A DNA stretch of 64,000 nt from Neopestalotiopsis rosae (Eukaryota; Ascomycota; Sordariomycetes; Amphisphaeriales; Sporocadaceae): the NCBI GenBank assembly GCA_023078685.1, contig JALGAS010000005.1:1922001-1986000 (forward strand). The letters run 5' to 3'. Positions 21,837-32,637 of this stretch are shown here, piece by piece. The translations under genes were made by a program, and so were the position numbers. The stretch's first letter is position 1. The number at the start of each line of letters is the position of its first letter. A model generated the notes under the pieces. The model made no database searches. It was not told where the DNA came from and was given only the letters and a program-made list of their open reading frames with translations.

Positions 21837-23532
21837 ATGACCGCAAAAGAGATGCTCAAACTAGGGCCCGACAACGACGCCTGGCTCTACGACCGATCCA
21901 GCAAGACGTACGATCTGACGCGCGGAGGAGGAGCGTCCTCGTCGTCGTCCTATACGGTCGCCACAAGCCGGGGCCCGCCCGCCACCTCGGTCCGCATCGA
22001 CCCGGCCCGGACGGCGCTGGTGGTCATCGACATGCAGAATTACTTTCTCGACGCCAAGCTGCGGAACCACGAGACGGGACTCGCGGCGGTGCCGCCTACT
22101 CTTGATGTCATTGCCAAGTGTAGAAAGTTGGGTATCCAGGTAATTAACTTTCTTTCTTTCCTGCTATATATCGTCTCGATATTTCCCCATCTCTCTCTGT
22201 CTTCTGCGCCGCAAGCAAAGATTCTAGTTATATATCGGACTAAAAAACTGACAACACACATGACAACAAGATCATCTGGCTCAACTGGGGCCTCACCGAC
22301 CATGACCTGGCCAGCATGCCGGCGAGCGTGTCGCGCAGCTTTGCGCGCACCCTCATCGACCCGGACCACCGCCCCCGCCGCCTTGGGCTGGGGGCGGACC
22401 TGGGGGAAGGGCTCGGCCGCGCCCTCGTCGCCGGGGAGTGGAACTCGGCCATCTACCCGCCGCTGGCGGCGGCCGTGGGCTCGGCGGACAAGCATCTGCC
22501 CAAGGATCGGAGTAAGCTGAAAATTTGACGAGTGTCGTCTCTCGTTTTTCTTAATTCTCCTCTTACCACCCCCATACTCTTTGTTGCCTGTTTGACATTT
22601 CTGGTGGCGGGCAAAATCCTTTGAAAGTCCTTATCGGCTTACATCGTGAAGCTGGCTGCCTAAGACTAGCCAGGGGCATATCTCGTATTGAAGCACCCGA
22701 GTTGCGCCAGCCCTAAGCCACATCTGTCCAGATATTGTGTTTACCACAAGGCTAACCGATGAACACGGCTTTGGCCGTTTGTGAATAGTGTCGGGCCTAT
22801 GGAACCAAGAGACGCCTCTTTGGCGATACCTCGTACAGAGCGGTCACAAGACTTTGCTGTTTGCTGGTGTCAATACGGATCAATGGTGAGTTTTTTTTTT
22901 TGACAAAAGTTTTTTGCAATTCCAACCGTGATCGTGGAAAGAGGAACATTTGGTCTTTGCTCCGAAATAAGTCGTGTTCCCCCGGCAAATTTCCCCCCAG
23001 AATGTCTCATGGTGAAGAGTCACTGGTGTTACCAAGATGTGTTACCAACCGGTATCCCATTCTCTGAATTGGTCGCATTGCGTGTCGCATGTTGGCAAGA
23101 GAAGAGGTTGTTTGGGCCGCTTCCCGGAAAAGCAGCCGAGATGGAATCGCTCTTTTTTTGCCCAAACGACGGTAAACAAAAAAACTGACTCTTGATTGTT
23201 CTATTACAGTGTTCTCGGGACACTCACGGACGCGTACAATGCGGGCTGGGACTGCATCATGATAGAAGATTGCTGCGCAACGACAACCGAGGGCGCACAC
23301 GATGTCTGCATCCACAACGCTACGGTGAGTTACATATTGAATTGTGTTGTTGGTCGTTTGTACTCTTTTGAACTTGGCTGCTTCGCTCGCTCGCTTGCTT
23401 TGCTGCCTTATCTTAGGCACACACACAACTAGGCCCCTCCGGGTTTCATTCCTCTTACTGACTCGAGCGGCACAGAATTCATACGGGTTTGTGGTCAATA
23501 GCGAGGGTTTCACGTCGGGCACCCTGGCTTAG
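21837..23532 (+). CDS. Isochorismatase-family cysteine hydrolase, five exons
   Basis: Join 21837-22139, 22271-22511, 22789-22885, 23210-23324 and 23476-23532, 270 residues. The fold matches the isochorismatase-like cysteine hydrolases, which act on isochorismate, nicotinamide, N-carbamoyl or related amides. The triad is visible as Asp65 in VVIDMQNYF, Lys179 in LPKDR and nucleophile Cys214 in GVNTDQC. The motif DAYNAGWD follows the cysteine, then DCCATTT and a C-terminal NSYGFV segment. The Cys214 codon is split by intron 3 (TG/T). Introns 2 (277 nt) and 3 (324 nt) are long for this genome. Donors are GTAATT, GTAAGC, GTGAGT and GTGAGT; acceptors are AAG, TAG, CAG and CAG. Exons 1-2 are much more GC-rich at third positions than exons 3-5. 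No neighbouring pathway gene shows the substrate. Confidence 0.88.
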
Positions 23533-25073
23533 GGGCAGATCGGACGACGGAAAAGAGAGAGAGATTGCGCAGAGGCCACAATCGAGATAAACCTGGGAGA
23601 GCTGAACGGTTGGCGGGATAAGTTCAAATTATGGTTATAAGTTAGTCTCCTGTTTATAGAAGCTAGCTCCGGGAAGCTTGGTGTGCTTGAAAATGCTGGG
23701 CCAAGGATTTTTTTTTTTCATTTTCCCATTGCGCGCCTTTATCAGTTTGCCCAGCCAGTAGTATGCATCTTGCCGTAATTGCTCGTTTGTTTCTGTGTGC
23801 CTCTTGTGCACAGTCGACACTGCTATTTTCTGCCCCTCATCGACTGGGAGAAATGAAAAAAGGGGTCGTGTGGTGATCACATCTTGTCATCGGCGATTAC
23901 TCACTCGAGCATCTGGAAAGAAATGGAAACTTAAAAGAAAAAAACCTCAACTCGCAAACCCTTGACCGGGGATTGGCCCAAATCCTTGGCGATGGGCGGC
24001 TCAGCGGTCAGAGGTAAATCCCCAATAGTCGAGGAGCACGTTCCATGACGACGTCAGTTTAGCTATCTCTGAGTGGATGTTTGTCCTCCCGATGGTCTGG
24101 TCGCCGGATGGACAGTGTTGGTGAAGACTCTTAAGAAATCAAGAAGGGACCCGGTTGGAACTTGACAGGACCCGCCAAGGACCCGTATCGTAGGACCGAA
24201 GCTAGTCTCTGGACGGCCATTGACGTGCTCCCGCTGGTACGAAAGGAGTAAGAAAAGGGTCCATTTCACGATAGCTTGGCATCGCATCCTAGTGTATCAA
24301 GGTTCCACTCTGCCTCCCAACGACATCCACACAAACGCCAAAAAATCTCAAGGAGGCAGGTCAAGCTAGGGGGCCTGATGACAAGACGGATGAAGGAGAT
24401 GTTTTCTTCGATTCTTGCTGACCAGGCCGCAGCCTTCTGCGGTTCTGTGGGTTTAGTCTAACCATCCAAGTCTGTTTCCCTCTTTTACTTCGGTGATTGT
24501 GGCCATTGTAACATCCGACCATTATGACCCCGCCGACTGTGTTCTTGTGTTCGGCGAGACAACTTACAAGCCCGGCCCGGTACCCTCCTTTGCCAAATGT
24601 CATCTGCATAGAACCATAAACCAACAAGCCGGTCAAGGCCAAGAAACCCTACAACCCCTGACAACGCACGTCGATGTGACTCCGAAATTGCGTTTGGAAT
24701 GGGTTCCCTTGCTGTCTGATCCTTCCGATTCACCATTTCTGGTTGTGGTGATTGTGCACACAGGTGGTCGTCTAATGATTCTGTGTTTGTGTATATGTGT
24801 GTGTGACGAGAGAAAAATAAAAAATAAAATGTAGAATATGTCCGTGACGCCTTTCGCTCAAAGTTCCACCAGTTGCTGTCTTTTGGGAAAAGGAAAAGAA
24901 AACGCCGCGCCCAATGCATATGCTGATTGAATCACCTAGTGATTCGCCGTCCCATTATGTGTTGTCTCATTCCGTATATGTGGAATGCATTGCCTCTTGT
25001 TCGTGCGATTCGTTTGCACCATGTTTGTTGTAGAGGCGTGCATGTTGTTGATTTTTGGAGCTAGGTGGGAGCT
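23533..25073. other. Intergenic region, no gene recognised
   Basis: This 1.5-kb stretch lies between the convergent hydrolase and small secreted protein genes. Open frames are short and show no splice-supported coding or motifs. Confidence 0.55.
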
Positions 25074-25332
25074 TTAACCAGACTCTATAACAACATCGCC
25101 CAGGCATTTGCCATAGCTGCAGCACATTTCTGCTGGGAGGTCGCCTTTGAGTATACCGTCACGGATGCGCTGTGGTCATGTTAGAATTAAAAGTAAAATA
25201 GAAAAAAGGCGAGCCCTTGGAAGTCCAATAAGGAAGGAAACCCACATCTGAGCAACGCATGGGGGAAGCTTCGACCAAGGCACTGGTAGCGAGCATGCCA
25301 GCCAAAGCTGACCAAATGTACTGCAAACGCAT
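25074..25332 (-). CDS. Small secreted cysteine-rich protein (predicted), two exons
   Basis: Exons 25332-25246 and 25169-25074 (minus), intron 25170-25245 (donor GTGGGT, branch CTAAC, acceptor CAG, phase 0), 60 residues. I do not recognise the family. Residues 1-22 form a clear signal peptide: basic start, hydrophobic core (IWSALAGMLATSALV), Ala at the likely cleavage site. The mature part of about 38 residues has four cysteines: Cys27, the pair Cys45-Cys46, and Cys51 in CCSYGKC, followed by LGDVVIESG and the stop. This size and pattern suit a disulfide-stabilised secreted peptide such as an effector-like or surface protein, by inference only. An in-frame ATG upstream at 25425 would bury the signal peptide, so I prefer 25332. 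The main doubt is the non-consensus GTGGGT donor. If unspliced, the frame runs into the intron and loses the cysteines. Confidence 0.6.
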
Positions 25333-27622
25333 TGCGGGTTGCTGCTTCGAGGTTTGCTGGCTCTTACTGTGTATGTATGTGTTGTCTGGGTTTGGAGGGA
25401 GAAGCAGTTGGAGAGAGGAATACAAGTATAAGCTCGACCCGTTGGACGAGAGGGTCCAGAGGAGGAAGCAGGGAAAATTAAAAGAATGCAGTTGCAGGAG
25501 AGAAGAGAAAAGAGAGTGTGAGAGTAAACTGGATGTCGCCGAGCCGTTGAGATATTTGAATTTGCTTCGATGACTGAGCAGGGAGGGAGGGACAAAAAGA
25601 TATGATGCTCAAAGGGCTCCAATAATCTTGAGCTTGGTTTGGTTGGCTTGGTTGGGTCCAAAGATTGATTAATGGGTCAGTTCCCTCTCAAAAAAAGGTG
25701 CCACCGAAACTTAAGGTAGTTCAGTGGAGCAAACCGAACGGCCTTATTATTCCAGTGGAGGAACCGAGATGCAGGTGATTATTCCAGATGGCGGGAAAAC
25801 GGGAGGCACGGGGAGGGGGGACGACTACAAGAATAAAAAAAGATTGGACACGAACGGAATAATCAAACACGAATTTTGGTTGCCCTTCTGAGTGCAAGAA
25901 ACAAAACGGAATAGCGCTTATGGCTAGGTTAGGTGATAGGTGACTGACAAGTATCTGAGACGACACCTTGATCCTGATACGGGAAGCTGACGAAGTATGC
26001 GAGATCTGGATCTAGCCAAGACTCGTACCTGTTTTTCCTTAACCCCCTTCGTTTGTTATCAGCGCATCTGGATTTGGAAACGCAACTCGAATGTATGGTT
26101 CCTGCGGTCCAATGGAGTGCGTGGGCGGGCGTGCTTATTGGGCTTGGTTGCCACACTACAACTCTGCCTAGTATAAACACTGCAGCCTCCAGAGGTCCAC
26201 GCAACGCAGCCACACACCTAGTGAGCTTAATACTTGTAAGTTGCCTCAAGCAGCAGCAGATGCAAAGGCGATGCCCGTTGGCTCGCCTTGCCTTGCCTTG
26301 CCTTGCACGACGCGTCTTCAGCGTGGCTTCGATGGATCACAGGATGCATATCATCAATTCTTATCATTATCAAGATGGTTGTACCTTTTCTTCTTCTCTT
26401 CGGCATGCGTGTATGCATACGCATACATGCAGATTCAATGTAATCGTTCCACCACGGACGGCACGTACCTCTCTCTCTAGGTTACTGTAGTATACGGAAT
26501 GTGTATCAACTACACATACGTCAGAGCTCCCGGGCTATGCAACACGCCAGCTACTGGCGACCCTCGCTATCATCCGAACGCTCTGAGCGCGCCGAACACG
26601 GGCAATGATTTGCTGTGGGGGCCCCTGATTGCCTGTTGCACTTGGCGGTCAAAGCCCACGGGTCGGACAGGGCAAGTCTTCAGCAAACAGGCGATACTGT
26701 AACCATTGTAACGTCGAGTAACGCGTCGTCCATCACGGCACTCAGTCAGTCAGCCAGTCAAGCCAGTCAGCCTTTTTTCAGCCAAAGAGTCACTTTGCAT
26801 TCATCAGGATTCTGAAGGAAGAAGCCATATTTCACTTTGTGGTGGTCATTCATCAATGCGCATATCATTGACTTGACTTGATCCAGGCATCACTCAACTG
26901 AGCGAGATCTGATGACAGTACTCTATCTGTACAGACTGAGTGAGACTCTGAATATAACGTACAGAGTAGATAAACTGCAATTGGGGTTCTAGCGCCCAAT
27001 TCTAGCGCCAGAACGCACCCTCTAGCGCACATGCTTTAGCGGATGAATGAGCCACCGGGGATCCCCGCCGATGATGAACATGTTATTTGTCCCTAAACAA
27101 AGTTGACTCTGGCTTCTACATAGTACCTACCTACCCACCTGCAAGCAAAGTTTCTCATGTCGTCTCTTGTCTATTTCAGAAATAGAAACCAGAAACTTGA
27201 GTTGATGTGCGCGGTGCCTCTGCTAGTGTCCGTGATCTTACAGGTGGCTTGCTTTCGATGCGTGTACTGATGCTCGTGCCAATGCTTGGTATGTTTTCGA
27301 CCCCCGGCGAATCGGAACGAGGTGAGATTCTCTATCGTCTTCTTCTTCTGCTGCTACTACTTGAGCCCATCGTCTGAAACACGTAGGATGCTCGTAACAC
27401 ATGTCAGACCAGCTTGGCTAGGTCACACCCACCCAAATCACAGCACACACAACATGGAACATTCCTTTATCGGCAAACAACATCTCTCTCTCTCTTCTCT
27501 GGTAGCAGCCAGCCAGTAGTTGAGGGGTCCAGTATATCGTAGTCAGCAGCTCCATCGAGGCTCAGCTGTCAGCCCTGTCAGCGCCTGCGTCATTATCGCC
27601 CCAAAAAGACCCTCCCGAGCCC

Positions 27623-27700
27623 TCCATCCCATCCCAATCCCATCCCATCCCAATCCCATCCCATCCCAATCCCATCCCATCCCAATCCCATCCCATCCCC
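27623..27700. repeat. 16-bp C-rich minisatellite
   Basis: The unit CCCATCCCATCCCAAT appears in three perfect tandem copies (27639-27686), with imperfect copies on each side. Strand asymmetry is strong: no G on the plus strand across the array. Confidence 0.9.
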
Positions 27701-30059
27701 GCGGTGTCCGTTCATCTGAAGACGGGATGGGCGAAACCCGACCCAAGACCCCCCACACTCTTTGTCTTGTCTTGGATTATACCTGTTGCCGGTAACAAGT
27801 CAACCGAAATGCTCTGCCACCTTGAAAACTTCCCGAATAGTTACTGATAAGCAGAAAAATGGCCACTTTTTCTTCTCTTTCCATGGCACATTGCAGTTCC
27901 GGCTGCAAGTTGACCTGATTTATCGCTGGACCTGTCGTAGTGTAAGTCCGAACGCTTCTTCTCTACATGCGCATGATCCAGACTCGTCCATACTTCATGC
28001 AAACCACCTGCAGCGTGGGAGTCTCACGGAGTCCTTTCGGAGACTTCGGCCGGAGGATTCCCGTCGATTCCCACGCGAAGGAAGCTTTTTCAAGGTGTTG
28101 AGGTCACGAGAAAAAGCAGCAAAAGATACCGCAAAATTCACACTCAGAAGTGATTATAATGCTGCTGCTTACCGGTCACAATACGGGGATAATACAGAGT
28201 ACAATGTCCAATGCTCCGCCTCTATTCATTCACTCCCGTCTGCCTAGAGCTGAAATGGATGAGGTGCAAGCAGCTTACTTGGTGGGAAGACACCTGAATT
28301 CCCTTGCCGTATTCAGAGAACCGGCAGACTTGGTCTCTTTTCCAGTGAATGGATGCATAGCCATGTGGATTCAATCATTCATGCGAGTCTTTCAAGAGCA
28401 TAATACAAAGTTCTGGCTCAGGATAATAGAGGCGTACCTGATTCATCCTACTCGCCAGTCTGGTGCGTCTATCCTGATCGAGGTGCGTCCATAGACCAGG
28501 CATTTAGGCACACTGGTCCAATCGCTGTATGTTTCCGTCCAATTATAAAGACCAGAGATGGATGGTACATGGTTCAGCAGAGAGGGTCAGCCACGTAGGC
28601 AGATCTGATTAGTTGGGTGGTCGTCTCGGTCTTAAGACCGGCCATAACTCTTTTCACTGCATTTTTAACCTTCATGAAGGGGGTGGATGCACTGATAAAC
28701 AAGGCTTTGAGGTGAAAGACTCGAATTTTGATGAACATGTATTTCTACCCCTCGTTTGAGTAGATTGATGTGGTCTTTTCAAGCGATCAGGCACGTTTCA
28801 GCTCTTTGCAATGTACTGCTTGTGCTCAATCGACTGTTATTTGCTAGATTTCTGACAATGCTTTCGCTGCAGTATGGACTTTGTTGGCCATATCCCTTTC
28901 ATGAACATCAAACAAGTTGCAGTGGCTCGACTTTACGAAGGCCCCACGGACCGTTCGTATACTCACCAGAATACTTGTATACAGGCAGTTGATCAAACAT
29001 GGATGAACTCTGTGTAAATGTTTTGTTTGAGACAGTTCCCATCAAGACAGCATGTCCTTGAACCACTTCAAGACCTCCAACTAGACAACTCCGTTCCTGA
29101 AAGAAAACTTTTGATTATCGTGGTATCTGTGGATTTTGGGACCTGTTGGAGTATTTTGGTGTCCTTTGAACCATTGAGACACATTCATTCCCCGTTTCCA
29201 GAACAATGATCAACAGGCCGACCAACGGCAAAGTCTACAAAGCACGAGAGGCATGAGCAAAGCAATCAATGATGATCACACAAGGGACGACAGTAAAACA
29301 AGTAATACTGTTCAAGGGCGAGAAAAAAGAAAGAAGGAGAAAAGAGTTTCAACCTCTACATTGGGCAAGAACTGTGATACTGATCAGGTATCTTCTTGTT
29401 CACTCAGTCAGTGACCAAACAACGACAGACAAAAAACGACTGAAGCCTGGTTGGGCATGAAGAAGATTCATGGGCAAACTTTAGGGGAGAGGTACTGCTT
29501 AATGGTTCGGAGTTGATAAACCAAGACTCTTGAGCGAGCGGCCGGGTGAAATAGTAAACCACTTCTGGGAGTGATATCCAATTCCTTGAGTTATCGATTG
29601 GGGCCCCTCTTGTGGGAAGAAGTTTCTTCCCCCATTCCTTTTTCATCACGCTCCAAGAGTCTGTCTCTTACTTGATTTTATTGTTCTATTTGGGAACCAT
29701 CAAATGTCCATGTGGTTGGTTTCAGTCTAGTATGATTTGAACAAGTTACAATGTCCTGGTATAAGTGACATTTTCCAAAGGGACCCGCAAGTCAAATCTA
29801 TATGAAGAAAAACTTCTTATTTCATATATTACCCAAAACATATCGTGGCTTTTGTCGTCTAGTATTTACTTGTCTAGGAGATTTTCAGCAAACAAACTCA
29901 AATCGCAAAACTTACACAGAAGGCTAATATGTTCTTATTTTTCACAACTCATGCTTATATGTCTTTCGCTCATAATCGTCAGTCACATGGTCACATTTGG
30001 ACTTGGGTAACAGCTGTGAATAAATGGGCAAGTGCGCAGGAAGTCGGGAAAAGAATAAG

Positions 30060-30062
<3 letters not shown>

Positions 30063-30137
<75 letters not shown>
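30063..30137. repeat. Long (TC)n microsatellite
   Basis: About 37 uninterrupted TC dinucleotides, followed by TG-rich sequence to about 30160. It is a pure polypyrimidine/polypurine tract lying in non-coding DNA about 0.8 kb past the stop of the PPZ gene. Confidence 0.97.
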
Positions 30138-30141
<4 letters not shown>

Positions 30142-30938
30142 GTGTGTGTGTATGTATATGTGTGAGTGAGAGAGACAGTAGCTGGTGCAAGAGTTTTTTT
30201 GTCCCTTCAAGTGATTTGACAGGATTACCTAGGTCGGCAGATATTCACTTTAGTGTGCACATAGAGTCGCCGAGAATATGTTGTCTAGGTGTAAAGCACC
30301 GAGTGCTTATGAAATATAGAAATACATTTACTAAACCATGGAGATATTCATTCAAAACACCCACCCAAAAGACAACGAGTTCGCTCACTATTTGGTTGAG
30401 CAGTCATTGCTCATGGACCATGAAGAACCTCGATAACGTAAAACACCATTCAGCTGCAACCAGTCTCCGTATTTCATAGCTTCTTGTTTCTTCTTTCTCT
30501 CTGATGATCGGCCTCCTCCTGCCCAAGGGCGAACGCCCTCTTTGGCCCCGACATCGACCTCGTGCTCGCCTGGTAGCTCAGAACTCCTGAGCAGCACAAC
30601 AATACGCAAGAAATCGCATGGCCATTCCAGGTCTGCTATTCTGCTATAGCCAATGGATTGCTACACCCCTGGTTGCTGCCGTAAAGCCCAGTTTAGCCAC
30701 AGTCCGTACGGCTTCCACGTCTTGTCCTGTGTTCCTCGCTACTGTGGCGGTTCCCTTGTTTGTTTGGATCAATACCTTGCTGATCCTGCGTGATATGAGA
30801 TTTGAAGGCTTGGCCTTCGTTCGTTTTGCTTTCTTCCCACGTCGAGATTATAGTTCGCTCTTGGCGTCAATGAGATAGCTTCTACTCTTTGCATCGTATT
30901 CGGTACCGCGGACGGCGCATTTCCTCGTCGACATCTCG

Positions 30939-32637
30939 TTACACGCTTTGAGGCTGTACACTAGCAGGCTGTGGGAAAGTCAGTAGGCCATTCTGGTATG
31001 AAATGTGAGGAAGTTTGACATACCGGACTGTTGAGCATTGTGTTGCGCTTATTTCTGCCCTTCTTAATATGACTCTTCAGTGCTGAAGAGTCAAGTGGCT
31101 TCAGAAGCTCAAAGCTGCAGAGAAGCTCCGAAGATACTGACATAACAGCGCCCCAGTTGTCGAACTCGCCGCAGTACTGATTATCGTTAGTTTACCGTTG
31201 GCAGCGTATGCGCTCTGATGCTTGGAAACTTACATTGGGAGCACTGAACACAGTGACCAGAACTCTGTCTGTGAAGAATTCATAGCCATCCTCAACAACC
31301 ATGTGCGCACGACAAACCAAGTCGAAATCGTGCGTAGCCAAGAAGTCGGTAATAACTTTCTTGCCAAAGCAATAGCTAACACCACGTTCGTTTGCTTCCC
31401 AGTCTTGTTCCATGTCGGCAGGGTCAGACCAGAGCAAATCATTTAGCAGACCGTAGTCAGGGACATCTGTGGGTCGTGCGATATTGCGGATGTCATCCAT
31501 GTGACTCAGGGCTGGCGACAGTCCTCCGTGAACGCAGAAGATCTTTCCTGCAACGATTGCTGCGATGGGCAAGGTGTTGAAGCAGTCGATAAAGGTCTTC
31601 CATATCTTGACATTGCATCGCCTCTTGCACTCGTCGTAAAATCCGTACACCCTCGTGACATTGGCGCACTCGTGATTGCCACGGAGCAGGAAGAAGTTCT
31701 CGGGGTACTTGAGTTTATAGCAGAGTAGCAGCAGTATTGTCTCAAGAGACTGCTTGCCTCGATCGACGTAGTCACCGAGGAAGAGAAAGTTTGAGCTGGG
31801 CGGGAAGCCGCACATCTCAAACATGCGAATCAGATCTGTGTACTGGCCGTGAACGTCGCCCACAATCTTGACTGGCGCATCCAGTTCAAGCAGTGCAGGT
31901 TGGGACAAGAAAACTTCACGAGCCCTGTGGCAGATTGCAACGATCTCGGCATTCTTAAGACACACGCTCTTAGTAACCTTGCCAGCGTATGCTGCGTCAA
32001 GCAGACGCTTGATATAATCGTCAAGATCGATGTCCTTGATATCGTTCATGGCAATGCCGGCAGTCGGTTCGTCTTTGGCATTACCGTTGGCGGCATCTTG
32101 CAGAATCGGGTTGATAGTGCCGTCCTTTCTAACGAGGATAGATGCACCTGGCTGGACGGCGACTTCGGGATTCGAGGGCGTCGAACCAGATGGCGGTTGG
32201 TCGGACACATGATCCACCTCGCCAGATGCTTGCGCAGCCGAGAGATCTCCATGGCCAGCCCGAATTGAGGCGGACTGCACGGGGGATGGCGGCGGCTGGT
32301 CTTCGTCGAACGGAGATGTTGCTTCGTCGGGCGATTGAGGAGATTGGGGCGACGAGGCTGAGACGACGCTGCCGCGTGATCTTCCGCTCCTGCCAGACTT
32401 CACCGATGCTGCATCCGACTTCTCATCGCCATTACCGAGGATAGTGGAATTGCGCGGGCTGTCTGTCTTTCCTGTGCCCGGTATCTTGGATCGCAGAGCC
32501 TTGAAGGAGCGCGATGACTCCTTCGTATCGGATCTGCTAAAGGAGGGGTACGACTGTAAGCTTTCGATGCGGTCACCACCTGGGCCGGCGCCCGACCTCG
32601 AGGACGAACCGCCCTCCTTCGACGCTTGGTTTCCCAT
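30939..32637 (-). CDS. PPZ-type serine/threonine protein phosphatase (PP1-like), three exons
   Basis: Exons 32637-31234, 31176-31024 and 30968-30939 (minus), introns of 57 and 55 nt, 528 residues. The C-terminal 320 residues are a PP1-like phosphatase: GDVHG (260-264), GDYVDRG (288-294) and GNHE (320-323) carry the metal ligands, with HGGLSP and SAPNYCGEFDN further on. The N-terminal 200 residues are Ser/Pro-rich and disordered, and begin MGNQAS, an N-myristoylation signal. This architecture matches the fungal PPZ subfamily rather than catalytic PP1, which lacks the long tail. In yeasts PPZ enzymes control K+/Na+ homeostasis and cell integrity; that role here is inferred. The codons for SAPNYCG are joined across intron 1, and the last exon encodes only nine residues. 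A long region without genes lies upstream. Confidence 0.94.

Larger units (their letters stand above)
25333..30938. other. 5.6-kb intergenic region with simple repeats
   Basis: No gene was recognised on either strand. Open frames are short, overlapping and without motifs. It contains a 16-bp minisatellite (27623-27700), a long CT microsatellite (30063-30137) running into a short TG run, short CCTTG repeats near 26286, and AGTC-type repeats near 26745-26775. Confidence 0.55.

Noticed and set aside
25176..25661. 161-codon minus-strand ORF overlapping the small secreted protein gene
   Set aside because: It is a different frame of the same region, Ser/Pro/Cys-rich without motifs; the spliced signal-peptide model fits better.
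30618..30878. 86-codon hydrophobic plus-strand ORF
   Set aside because: It lies directly past the PPZ stop on the opposite strand, probably antisense to that gene's 3' UTR, and has no supporting feature.
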